Shown one piece after another: positions 16,416-23,392 of a stretch of 26,366 nucleotides of DNA. The position numbers and the translations under genes are program-made. The notes under the pieces are model-generated. The model ran no database searches, was not told the origin of the DNA, and worked only from the letters and a program-made list of their open reading frames with translations. Position 1 is the stretch's first letter. Each line of letters opens with the position of its first letter. Source of the stretch: an uncultured Corynebacterium sp. (lineage in GTDB: Bacteria > Actinomycetota > Actinomycetes > Mycobacteriales > Mycobacteriaceae). The stretch is taken from positions 1 to 26,366 of the forward strand of contig CAMIFC010000028.1 of NCBI GenBank assembly GCA_946220775.1. Direction: 5' to 3'.

Positions 16416-17068
16416 GCGTTAGCACCGCCCTTCACTGCGGTCTTAACAACGACAATGCCGCCGTTGTTACCCGGAACTGCGCCCTTGATGAGCAGCAGAT
16501 TGGAATCGGTATCGACCTTGGCAACCTTCAGGTTCTGCATGGTGACCTTGTTGTGCCCCATGCGACCTGCCATGCGCTTGCCCTTGAAGACGCGGCCTGG
16601 GGTAGCGGCTCCGCCGATACCACCGACGCGTCGGTGCGCTGCCTGGTTACCGTGGGATGCACCCTGGCCAGCAAAGCCGTGACGCTTCATAGCGCCAGCG
16701 AAGCCCTTGCCCTTGGAGGTGCCGGTGACGTCCACAAAGTCGACCTCGTTGAAGATCTCGACGGTGACGTCCTGGCCAACCTCGTATGCAGAGGAGTCCG
16801 CAACGCGGATCTCTGCAACGTGGCGACGAGGGGTCACGCCGGCCTTCTTGAAGTGGCCAGACTCAGGCTTGTTTACCTTGCGTGGGTCGATCTCACCGAA
16901 TGCGATTTGAACGGCTTCGTAGCCGTCGGTGTCCTTGGTGCGAACCTGGGTCACGACACAAGGCCCAGCTTCGACGACGGTGACCGGAACTACGCGGTTC
17001 TCCTCGTCGAAGATCTGGGTCATGCCGAGCTTCTTGCCCAGGATGCCCTTGATCTCAATTTCACTCAT
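16412..17068 (-). CDS. rplC: 50S ribosomal protein L3
   Basis: 218 residues. GILGKKLGMTQIFDEEN opens the protein; GKGFAGAMKRHGFAGQGASHG and GRVFKGKRMAGRMGHNKVT form the loop that reaches toward the peptidyl transferase centre. L3 is an early assembly protein. The gap of 51 bases to rpsJ is the longest inside the operon. Confidence 0.98.
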   Translation of the reverse strand: MSEIEIKGILGKKLGMTQIFDEENRVVPVTVVEAGPCVVTQVRTKDTDGYEAVQIAFGEIDPRKVNKPESGHFKKAGVTPRRHVAEIRVADSSAYEVGQDVTVEIFNEVDFVDVTGTSKGKGFAGAMKRHGFAGQGASHGNQAAHRRVGGIGGAATPGRVFKGKRMAGRMGHNKVTMQNLKVAKVDTDSNLLLIKGAVPGNNGGIVVVKTAVKGGANA

Positions 17069-17119
17069 AGTTTTGTTCTCCGCTGCCTTTACGCTGCTGT
17101 ATTCAGACTCGGCTCAGGC

Positions 17120-17425
17120 TTACTGAATGTTGACGTCGACGCTGGCCGGAAGATCGATGCGCATGAGAGCGTCAACGGTCTTCGGGGTTGGGTCGAGAAT
17201 GTCGATCAGACGCTTGTGAGTGCGCATCTCAAAGTGCTCGCGCGAGTCCTTGTACTTGTGCGGCGAACGGATGACGCAGTACACGTTCTTTTCAGTTGGC
17301 AACGGCACCGGGCCAACTACACGGGCGCCGGTACGAGTGACCGTTTCAACAATCTTCTTGGCAGAAGCGTCGATTGCCTCGTGATCGTAGGCCTTGAGCC
17401 TAATGCGGATCTTCTGTCCCGCCAC
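17120..17425 (-). CDS. rpsJ: 30S ribosomal protein S10
   Basis: 101 residues when started at the GTG at 17425 (VAGQKIRIRLKAYDHEAID), the exact length and N-terminus of actinobacterial S10. A longer frame to another GTG at 17452 adds nine unrelated residues. AGGAAGAGGA precedes the chosen start. The loop KYKDSREHFEMRTHKRLIDI is conserved. S10 binds the 30S head and takes part in NusB/NusE antitermination. First gene of the operon. Confidence 0.97.
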   Translation of the reverse strand: MAGQKIRIRLKAYDHEAIDASAKKIVETVTRTGARVVGPVPLPTEKNVYCVIRSPHKYKDSREHFEMRTHKRLIDILDPTPKTVDALMRIDLPASVDVNIQ

Positions 17426-17726
17426 GCTTGTCCTCTTCCTCAGCGTGCCCACGTTCTCGGCCTATTGCCGAGCTTGTGAGCTAACACGCCTCTATGTCTT
17501 GTCTAAACGCTGTCCGGCCATGGGGCTGGTACAGACGCCAGTTTGCTCAGTGTTTCTTTCGCATTTTCCTCTTCGCTAGTGCGCTTCGTTGGGACGAAAA
17601 CGGTAAACGAATGGAAGCAAAGCTTGACGCAGACCTGCATAACCAGGTCGTTTTGTCACACTGTATTTAGGAAGGGAACCCGCCCCGCGTGGGGACTCCG
17701 CCTCATATCTCCCCATCCTCCACGGT

Positions 17727-17743
17727 GCTCACTTCGTGTGAGC
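17727..17743. repeat. Inverted repeat GCTCAC-5-GTGAGC
   Basis: GCTCACTTCGTGTGAGC is a perfect 6-bp palindrome arm pair around a 5-base centre, a form typical of dimeric regulator sites or a small hairpin. The same arm plus TTC recurs at 17902-17910 in another inverted repeat. Confidence 0.55.
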
Positions 17744-17899
17744 TGCAGATTCTGGTTCAACATCGAAGGCCTAAGGCTGTTCCGATTGCTTACTGCCGCT
17801 GTTCATTTACCATGTCCCACTCCGGCACCCGCGGTCGGGCGTGTCGCCGTCTCCGCGCGAAGTACCCCACAGTAAGGTCTCCCCTACTGACGATGGATC

Positions 17900-17936
17900 A
17901 TGCTCACTTCACCATCAGCACCTTCTTGGTGAGCAT
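17900..17936. repeat. Inverted repeat ATGCTCAC-21-GTGAGCAT
   Basis: ATGCTCAC (17900-17907) is perfectly complementary to GTGAGCAT (17929-17936) with a 21-base centre. It shares its GCTCACTTC arm with the shorter palindrome 170 bases away. It could be an mRNA stem in a long S10 leader or a pair of regulator half-sites. Confidence 0.55.
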
Positions 17937-18047
17937 TATGTTGGAGAGTTCCGGTTAGGCTTTTCCAAACGCGCACACCTCATGTGCTGTGTTAAAGCAA
18001 CGTCCAGTATCTAACCACAGATTCACGTTCTTGCCAAATTCCTGCCC

Positions 18048-18065
18048 TTTTTTTCAGGACGCCAC
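18048..18065 (-). repeat. Dispersed repeat, reverse-oriented copy
   Basis: Read on the minus strand, GTGGCGTCCTGAAAAAAA matches the core TGGCGTCCTAAAAAA with one substitution (T-A to T-G at the junction). It is intergenic, between the S10 leader and the small HPD-motif gene. Confidence 0.5.
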
Positions 18066-18131
18066 TCCGTCCACGCCCCTCTCCGCCCTGCACATTTCAG
18101 TCCGCCGTCGCAGCGGATTCTGGTTACTCGG

Positions 18132-18144
18132 TAATGTGGCTGCT
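18132..18144 (+). promoter_or_regulatory. -10 element of a probable leaderless promoter
   Basis: TAATGT (18132-18137) ends seven bases before the A of the ATG at 18145, so transcription should begin at the start codon. No Shine-Dalgarno sequence precedes that ATG. No convincing -35 was found. Confidence 0.5.
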
Positions 18145-18645
18145 ATGAATTCCTCTGCTTCACGATCAGGATCCGGCTCTTCGAACGAAGCGTTCCGGAG
18201 CAATCCGGAATACATCAAGGAGCGCCGGCGAGTAATCCGGGAAAACCATCCAGATCTGGGCGGCTCGGATGCGGCGTTGATCGAGGCTTTGCAGAAACTT
18301 GATTTGAAGTGGCATCGCAAGTCCAACCCCAATGCCCAGCTGCGGGACTTGATGATGGAACACCGACCCAGTTTCGTGTCCGAGCAGGAGCTGGCTGAGG
18401 CGTTCGAAGTGGCAGAGCGCATTCAGGCCCGCATTCAACAGGGCGTGTCCGAGGGCTTCGCCGATGGCAAGAAGTTCGGCGATAAGGTCCGAAAGAAAGT
18501 CGTGGCCGGGGGCAAAAAGGCCTTCAAGCAGGGGCAAGAGCGGGGAAAGCTCGCGTTCAAGGAGGGCCAGCGAGTTGGCCGGGATGCTCTCAAGCTGGCA
18601 AAAGAAAAGCGCCGCCAGTTCCGTCGCGGCGACGACTCGGAGTAG
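18145..18645 (+). CDS. Small basic protein with truncated J-domain-like HPD motif
   Basis: 166 residues from the ATG at 18145. A longer frame reaches back to 17989, but those 52 residues look like translated non-coding sequence. After a Ser/Gly-rich start, residues 20-55 (NPEYIKERRRVIRENHPDLGG, SDAALIEALQKLD) resemble helix II, the HPD loop (His35-Pro-Asp) and helix III of a DnaJ J-domain, without a clear helix I. The rest is charged and probably helical. Residues about 105-160 contain loose repeats of the form K-F--G---G (GKKFGDKV, GKKAFKQGQERGKLAFKEGQ) ending in Arg/Lys-rich sequence that may bind nucleic acid. The function is unknown; recruiting an Hsp70 is a guess from HPD. It ends convergently toward tuf at a shared terminator. 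Confidence 0.75.
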   Translation: MNSSASRSGSGSSNEAFRSNPEYIKERRRVIRENHPDLGGSDAALIEALQKLDLKWHRKSNPNAQLRDLMMEHRPSFVSEQELAEAFEVAERIQARIQQGVSEGFADGKKFGDKVRKKVVAGGKKAFKQGQERGKLAFKEGQRVGRDALKLAKEKRRQFRRGDDSE

Positions 18646-18782
18646 TTCGCGTTCCGCTCCCCCTTGCGCGCCCGCGCTCACCCGCACGCCACGCGCCCCA
18701 TCAAAGAGCCGCACCCGGTTGCCCTCGGCCTCCCACACCACTGCGCCCCGGAGCCCCCTCCAATATTCGTGGCAAAAGCAAG
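18646..18782. other. C-rich non-coding gap
   Basis: C-rich and comparatively G-poor plus-strand sequence after the HPD-motif gene. No gene is seen. It may aid Rho-dependent termination ahead of the intrinsic terminator. Confidence 0.4.
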
Positions 18783-18821
18783 AGCCCGGGGCTCCCCACG
18801 TTGGGGAACCCCGGGCTTTTT
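18783..18821. terminator. Strong bidirectional terminator between the HPD-motif gene and tuf
   Basis: AGCCCGGGGCTCCCCA (18783-18798) pairs with 18802-18817 with one mismatch and a CGT loop. T5 follows on the plus strand (18817-18821), serving the HPD-motif gene. On the minus strand TCTTGCTTTT follows, serving tuf about 100 bases after its stop. Confidence 0.9.
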
Positions 18822-18915
18822 CGGTGCCGGACCGAGTTAACGTGCCGGGCTGAGCCGAATTAGCGTGTGCGCTGGGCCAGAGCCTGTCGCACAGCTAGTG
18901 CCTGGAAAGGCTATC

Positions 18916-20106
18916 TTACTTGTTGATCTTGGTCACACGACCAGCACCAACGGTGCGGCCACCCTCACGGATAGCGAAGCGCAGGCCCTCGTCCATTGCG
19001 ACTGGCTGGATCAGGGTGACGCTCATGTCAACGTTGTCGCCTGGCATGACCATGTCGGTGCCCTCTGGCAGCTTAACAACGCCGGTCACGTCAGTCGTAC
19101 GGAAGTAGAACTGTGGACGGTAGTTGTCGAAGAATGGCGTGTGACGGCCACCCTCGTCCTTGGACAGGACGTAGACAGAGCCCTCGAACTCGGTGTGAGG
19201 GGTGTAAGCGCCTGGCTTAGCAACAATCTGGCCACGCTCAACATCTTCGCGCTTCAGGCCACGCAGCAGCAGTGCGGCGTTGTCGCCAGCCTCTGCGTAG
19301 TCGAGCAGCTTGTTGAACATCTCGATGGAGGTAACGGTGGTCTTCGTGGACTTCTCACGAATACCCAGGATCTCGACCTCATCGTTGACGTTCAGCTGGC
19401 CACGCTCAACACGACCGGTAACGACGGTGCCGCGGCCGGTAATGGTGAAGATGTCCTCAACTGGCATCAGGAATGGCTTGTCGGTCTCGCGAACTGGATC
19501 TGGGATGGACTCGTCGCAAGCCTTCATGAGCTCGAGGACGGAGTCGACCCACTTCTGCTCGCCTTCCAGGGCGCCCAGAGCGGAGATCTGAACAACTGGA
19601 GCCTCTTCGTCGAAGTCCTGCTCACCAAGCAGCTCGCGGACCTCCATCTCGACGAGCTCGAGGAGCTCCTCATCGTCAACCATGTCGCACTTGTTCAGAG
19701 CAACGAGGATGTATGGAACGCCGACCTGGCGAGCCAGCAGAACGTGCTCACGGGTCTGTGGCATTGGGCCATCGGTTGCAGCAACAACGAGGATGGCGCC
19801 GTCCATCTGAGCAGCACCGGTGATCATGTTCTTGATGTAGTCGGCGTGACCTGGGGCGTCAACGTGTGCGTAGTGACGCTTCTCGGTCTCGTACTCGACG
19901 TGAGAAATGTTGATCGTAATGCCGCGCTCGCGCTCTTCCGGAGCCTTGTCGATCGCGTCGTAAGCGAAGGCCTTGTTCAGCTCTGGGTAAGTGTCGTGCA
20001 GAACCTTGGTGATCGCTGCAGTGGTGGTGGTCTTGCCGTGGTCGACGTGACCGATGGTGCCGATGTTTACGTGCGGCTTCGAACGCTCGAACTTAGCCTT
20101 CGCCAC
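18916..20106 (-). CDS. tuf: Elongation factor Tu
   Basis: 396 residues, GTG start with AGGAGGA seven bases upstream. It delivers aminoacyl-tRNA to the ribosome as a GTP complex. Intact G motifs are GHVDHGKT (19-26), the switch I RGITI, DAPGHADY, NKCD and SAL. Domain II has GRGTVVTGRVERG and domain III has RPQFYFRTTDVTG. Residues around the kirromycin and elfamycin sites look ordinary. It is a single gene with its own promoter and a leader of about 280 bases, separated from fusA by 480 bases. It ends about 100 bases before a bidirectional terminator. Confidence 0.98.
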   Translation of the reverse strand: MAKAKFERSKPHVNIGTIGHVDHGKTTTTAAITKVLHDTYPELNKAFAYDAIDKAPEERERGITINISHVEYETEKRHYAHVDAPGHADYIKNMITGAAQMDGAILVVAATDGPMPQTREHVLLARQVGVPYILVALNKCDMVDDEELLELVEMEVRELLGEQDFDEEAPVVQISALGALEGEQKWVDSVLELMKACDESIPDPVRETDKPFLMPVEDIFTITGRGTVVTGRVERGQLNVNDEVEILGIREKSTKTTVTSIEMFNKLLDYAEAGDNAALLLRGLKREDVERGQIVAKPGAYTPHTEFEGSVYVLSKDEGGRHTPFFDNYRPQFYFRTTDVTGVVKLPEGTDMVMPGDNVDMSVTLIQPVAMDEGLRFAIREGGRTVGAGRVTKINK

Positions 20107-20390
20107 TTTGTGTCCTCCTGGACTTCTCGGTGGCTACGACTCTCGCAGCCACATGTTTTACGATACCGGCCGGCCATTCTACCCGTCATTTCCAGGTAGC
20201 GGCCCATCCGGTGGTCTATCCTGCCGATTACTAACTGATACCGAAACTAGAGCAACCAGCGTTACTCCGGTGCTCGTTTCAGCCACAGCACACGGGACAT
20301 CGAGCAGTCTAGGCAACCAACGAAGTAAGCCCTCGCTGATAAAAGCCCAGTCTGGCTAAGTCCCACTGTGGGTAACGGCCAGCACACCGC

Positions 20391-20418
20391 ATCATACTTC
20401 ACAAACCGCCACTTTGAA
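20391..20418 (-). promoter_or_regulatory. Probable tuf promoter
   Basis: On the minus strand TTCAAA (20418-20413) is followed after 16 bases by TATGAT (20396-20391), a near-consensus -10. Transcription would start near 20384, giving a leader of about 280 bases before tuf. The -35 overlaps one arm of an inverted repeat. Confidence 0.6.
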
Positions 20419-20440
20419 AACTAACAACCTACCAAAGTGG
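20409..20440. repeat. 8-bp inverted repeat overlapping the tuf -35
   Basis: CCACTTTG (20409-20416) and CAAAGTGG (20433-20440) are perfect complements separated by 16 bases, so the arms are 24 bp apart centre to centre. One arm covers the -35, and the other lies just upstream. It could be a pair of operator half-sites or an activator site; no known regulator is assigned. Confidence 0.6.
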
Positions 20441-20487
20441 TATTGCGATGATGCACCGTGCAAGCCCCTACCCTTCCCCGATGCGGG

Positions 20488-20505
20488 CGCCGCTTTATCG
20501 CGGCG
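20488..20505. repeat. Small GC hairpin between fusA and tuf
   Basis: CGCCGC (20488-20493) pairs with GCGGCG (20500-20505) around TTTATC. No T-tract follows on the minus strand. It could stabilise or end the fusA transcript, but this is weakly supported. Confidence 0.35.
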
Positions 20506-20535
20506 ACCGCTGTGGGGCGGTTGGGAGGTTCGGCC

Positions 20536-20577
20536 GGGTTGGCGTCCTAAAAAACTACGACATTAAGGACCAACCCA
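20536..20577. repeat. Dispersed repeat copy C, forming a hairpin downstream of fusA
   Basis: GGGTTGGCGTCCTAAAAAAC begins the element. GGGTTGG (20536-20542) pairs with CCAACCC (20571-20577), and after a CG bulge TCCT (20545-20548) pairs with AGGA (20566-20569). It shares 22 bases with copy B and 19 with copy D. It starts ten bases beyond the fusA stop, where a terminator would be expected, yet the T6 (minus strand) lies in the loop instead of after the stem. Confidence 0.8.
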
Positions 20578-20586
20578 CCGATCCAA

Positions 20587-22698
20587 TTACTTACCGCCGG
20601 TGCGCTCCGAGATGATCTCCTCAGCAACGGAGGATGGAACCTCTGCGTAGGAATCGAAGATCATGGAGTAGTTCGCGCGACCCTGCGTCTTGGAACGCAG
20701 GTCACCGACGTAGCCGAACATCATAGACAGCGGAACGCGGGCCTTAACGACCTTCGCGCCGGAACGGTCTTCCATGGAAGACACGGAACCACGGCGGGAG
20801 TTCACGTCACCGATGACCTCACCCATGTACTCCTCTGGGGTGATGATCTCAACGGCCATCATTGGCTCCAGCAGAACTGGCTTAGCCTTCGCGACAGCTT
20901 CCTTCAGCGCCATGGAACCGGCGAGCTTGAAGGCCATCTCAGAGGAGTCAACCTCGTGGTAAGCACCATCGAGCAGCGTGGCCTTGATGTTCACCAGCGG
21001 GAAGCCAGCGAGGTAGCCATACTGCATAGCATCCTGGATACCCTGGTCGACCGAAGGGATGTACTCCTTCGGAATGCGGCCACCCGTGACCTCGTCGACG
21101 AACTCGTAGGACTCCTCGGAGCCCTCTTCTGGGGTGTATGGCTCCAGAGCGATGATGACACGAGCGAACTGACCAGAACCACCGGTCTGCTTCTTGTGCG
21201 TGTACTCGAGCTTCTCGACTGGCTTCTTGATGGTCTCGCGGTAGGCAACCTGTGGCGCACCAACGTTTGCCTCGACCTTGAACTCGCGCTTCATGCGGTC
21301 AACCAGAACGTCCAGGTGGAGCTCGCCCATACCGCCGATGACGGTCTGGCCAGTCTCTTCATCCAGCTTGACGGTGAAGGTTGGGTCCTCTTCCGCCAGC
21401 TTCTGAATGGCGGTACCCAGCTTCTCCTGGTCAGACTTGGTCTTTGGCTCGATGGCGACCTCGATGACTGGATCCGGGAAGTCCATGTCCTCGAGGATCA
21501 CTGGATCGTTCGCGTCGGACAGGGTGTCACCGGTGGAGGTGTCCTTCAGGCCGATGAATGCGTAGATGTGGCCTGCGGATGCCACGTCAACTGGCTGCTC
21601 CTTGTTGGAGTGCATCTGGAACAGCTTACCGACGCGCTCGCGCTTATCCTTCGTGGAGTTGATGATCTGGTCACCAGTCTTCACGGAGCCGGAGTAGACG
21701 CGGACGTAGGTCAACTTACCGAAGAATGGGTGCACAGCGACCTTGAAGGCCAGAGCGGAGAATGGCTCGTCCTTCGAAGGCTTGCGGTTGCGCTCGATCT
21801 CGCGATCCTTCGGGTCGAAGCCCTTGATCGAGCCGACGTCCATTGGGTTCGGCAGGTAGTCGATAATCGCGTCCAGAACTGGCTGGATGCCCTTGTTCTT
21901 GTAGGCGGTACCACAGAACACTGGGTAAGCTTCGCCGCTAATCGTGAGCTTGCGGATCTGCGCCTTGATCTCATCGACGGTGATTTCCTCACCGGCGAAG
22001 TAGCGCTCCATGAGCTCTTCATCGGACTCAGCGACAGCCTCGATCAGCTTCTCGCGGTATTCATCAGCCTTTTCCTGCAGGTCGGCTGGGATATCCTCGA
22101 TGGTGGCCTCGGTACCGATCTGAGTGACGCCTGGCCACATCAGAGCCTTCATGGTCAGCAGGTCAACGACACCATCGAAGGTGTCCTCAGCGCCGATTGG
22201 CAGTTCCATCACCAGTGGCTTAGCTCCCAGACGGTCAACGATCGTCTGCACGGTGTAGTAGAAGTCCGCGCCCAGCTTGTCCATCTTGTTGACGAAGCAA
22301 ATACGTGGGACGTCGTACTTATCAGCCTGGCGCCAGACCTGCTCGGACTGTGGCTCAACGCCTTCCTTGGCGTCGAACACGGCGACAGCGCCGTCCAGAA
22401 CACGCAGGGAACGCTCCACCTCAACGGTGAAGTCCACGTGCCCGGGGGTATCGATCAGGTTAATCTGATTATCGTGCCAGAAACAGGTGGTCGCAGCGGA
22501 AGTAATCGTGATGCCACGTTCCTTCTCCTGCTCCATCCAGTCCATCGTCGACGCACCGTCGTGGGTCTCGCCGACCTTGCGGTTAATGCCCGTGTAGAAA
22601 AGGATGCGTTCGGTGGTGGTGGTCTTACCAGCATCAATGTGTGCCATGATGCCGATGTTGCGGACCTTCTTCAGGTCGGTCAGCGCTTCAAGTGCCAC
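20587..22698 (-). CDS. fusA: Elongation factor G
   Basis: 703 residues with a GTG start (VALEALTDLKKVRNIGIMAH). It is the GTPase that drives translocation and, with RRF, ribosome recycling. Motifs are AHIDAGKT (19-26), RGITITSAATT in switch I, DTPGHVDF, NKMDK, GGMGELHLDVL in domain III/IV and HKKQTGGSGQFARV in domain IV. The length is normal. The ribosome site is weak (GGGG only), which is unusual for so highly expressed a gene, although the start is fixed by the conserved N-terminus. The separation from rpsG by 220 bases with a palindromic repeat and a candidate promoter suggests independent transcription, unlike the classical rpsL-rpsG-fusA-tuf operon. Confidence 0.98.
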   Translation of the reverse strand: MALEALTDLKKVRNIGIMAHIDAGKTTTTERILFYTGINRKVGETHDGASTMDWMEQEKERGITITSAATTCFWHDNQINLIDTPGHVDFTVEVERSLRVLDGAVAVFDAKEGVEPQSEQVWRQADKYDVPRICFVNKMDKLGADFYYTVQTIVDRLGAKPLVMELPIGAEDTFDGVVDLLTMKALMWPGVTQIGTEATIEDIPADLQEKADEYREKLIEAVAESDEELMERYFAGEEITVDEIKAQIRKLTISGEAYPVFCGTAYKNKGIQPVLDAIIDYLPNPMDVGSIKGFDPKDREIERNRKPSKDEPFSALAFKVAVHPFFGKLTYVRVYSGSVKTGDQIINSTKDKRERVGKLFQMHSNKEQPVDVASAGHIYAFIGLKDTSTGDTLSDANDPVILEDMDFPDPVIEVAIEPKTKSDQEKLGTAIQKLAEEDPTFTVKLDEETGQTVIGGMGELHLDVLVDRMKREFKVEANVGAPQVAYRETIKKPVEKLEYTHKKQTGGSGQFARVIIALEPYTPEEGSEESYEFVDEVTGGRIPKEYIPSVDQGIQDAMQYGYLAGFPLVNIKATLLDGAYHEVDSSEMAFKLAGSMALKEAVAKAKPVLLEPMMAVEIITPEEYMGEVIGDVNSRRGSVSSMEDRSGAKVVKARVPLSMMFGYVGDLRSKTQGRANYSMIFDSYAEVPSSVAEEIISERTGGK

Positions 22699-22801
22699 TG
22701 GGTAACCCCGCTCAATCTTTGGTATCGAGCAGCCCGGACCTTAAGAGTGAAGGCTCGTACTAAGGCCAATCGAGCCGCAAATTTGTGTGTACTCGTTCTA
22801 T

Positions 22802-22834
22802 CTTGCCAGTTTTATGGCGATAGTTGGTGGCAAG
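22802..22834. repeat. 7-bp inverted repeat in the fusA leader
   Basis: CTTGCCA (22802-22808) and TGGCAAG (22828-22834) are perfect complements with a 19-base centre. It lies between the candidate fusA promoter and the gene, so it could be an RNA stem or an operator. Confidence 0.45.
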
Positions 22835-22859
22835 GTCGCGGTCGCGCCCGTGCCAGCCG

Positions 22860-22888
22860 ATTTTACCGTCTTTATTTTAGGACGTCAG
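22860..22888 (-). promoter_or_regulatory. Candidate fusA promoter
   Basis: On the minus strand CTGACG (22888-22883) and TAAAAT (22865-22860) are exactly 17 bases apart. The -35 lies inside the reverse-oriented copy of the dispersed repeat. Transcription would begin near 22853, about 155 bases before the GTG. Confidence 0.4.
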
Positions 22889-22915
22889 CCCAACCAGGTT
22901 GGCGTCCTAAAAAAC
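22875..22915. repeat. Dispersed repeat copy D: head-to-head pair forming a palindromic hairpin
   Basis: A reverse copy (TTTTAGGACG at 22875-22884, then TCAGCCCAACC) faces a forward copy (GGTTGGCGTCCTAAAAAAC, 22897-22915). TTTTAGGACG pairs with CGTCCTAAAA and CCAACC pairs with GGTTGG, with a short bulge and a one-base loop. It starts four bases after the rpsG stop. T runs are on the 5' side and A runs on the 3' side on both strands, opposite to a normal intrinsic terminator. Confidence 0.85.
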
Positions 22916-22918
22916 GAA

Positions 22919-23389
22919 CTACCAGCGGTAGTGGGCGAAGGCGCGGTTTGCCTCTGCCATCTTGTGAATGTCTTCACGACGCTTCACGGATGCGCCGAGA
23001 CCGTTGGATGCGTCCAGGATCTCGTTAGCGAGGCGCTCGATCATGGAGTTCTCGCGACGCTGACGGGCGAAGGTGACGAGCCAGCGCAGTGCCAACGTGG
23101 TGGCACGGCCTGGGCGGACATCAACTGGAACCTGGTAGGTAGCGCCACCAACACGGCGGGAGCGAACCTCGAGGGCCGGCTTGACGTTGTCAAGAGCCTT
23201 CTTCAGGGTCAGGACTGGGTCGGTGCCGGTCTTCTCGCGGCACTGCTCGAGAGCACCGTAGACGATGCGCTCAGCGGTCGACTTCTTGCCGTCGCGCAGG
23301 ACCTTGTTAACCAGCTGGGTGACGAGGACGTCACCGTACACTGGGTCCTTGACTACGGGGCGTTGTGCTACTGGACCTTTACGTGGCAT
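22919..23389 (-). CDS. rpsG: 30S ribosomal protein S7
   Basis: 156 residues starting MPRKGPVAQRPVVKDP. VNKVLRDGKKSTAERIVYGAL and GGATYQVPVDVRPGRATTLALRWL are the conserved 16S rRNA and tRNA-exit-site segments, and the end is the family-standard FAHYRW. S7 nucleates assembly of the 30S head. It lies three bases after rpsL and is followed by the palindromic repeat. Confidence 0.98.
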   Translation of the reverse strand: MPRKGPVAQRPVVKDPVYGDVLVTQLVNKVLRDGKKSTAERIVYGALEQCREKTGTDPVLTLKKALDNVKPALEVRSRRVGGATYQVPVDVRPGRATTLALRWLVTFARQRRENSMIERLANEILDASNGLGASVKRREDIHKMAEANRAFAHYRW

Positions 23390-23392
23390 GGA

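Larger units (their letters stand above)
17426..18131. other. Long non-coding region upstream of the S10 operon
   Basis: About 700 bases without a credible gene; reading frames here lack ribosome sites and family features. It must contain the S10 operon promoter on the minus strand. A TACAGT -10 candidate lies at about 17668-17663, but without a good -35. The 9-mer GTTTAGACA (minus; plus 17500-17508) also occurs upstream of rpsL. Two inverted repeats with GCTCAC arms and one copy of the dispersed repeat are listed separately. A half-site resembling a DtxR box is at 17950-17968. Confidence 0.6.

Noticed and set aside
17426..17452. Nine-residue N-terminal extension of S10 from a GTG at 17452
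   Set aside because: The family starts at (V/M)AGQKIRIRL, and a good ribosome site precedes the GTG at 17425.
17950..17968. DtxR-box-like sequence containing GGTTAGGCT upstream of the S10 operon
   Set aside because: The left and central part matches, but the right half (TTTTCC) destroys the palindrome, and no iron gene is adjacent.
17989..18144. 52-residue N-terminal extension of the HPD-motif protein
   Set aside because: The extension has non-coding character, overlaps a dispersed repeat copy, and the -10 TAATGT points to a start at 18145.
18865..20199. 444-residue open frame opposite tuf
   Set aside because: An antisense shadow of tuf, rich in Val/Leu/Asp as expected from reversed EF-Tu codons. 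Similar shadows lie opposite rpsC/rplP (12732-13913), rplB (14498-15529) and rplC (16553-17479).
20956..23028. 690-residue open frame on the plus strand opposite fusA
   Set aside because: It mirrors fusA in the antisense frame, which stays open because of GC-biased codon use. It has no ribosome site or domain signal, while fusA is unambiguous.
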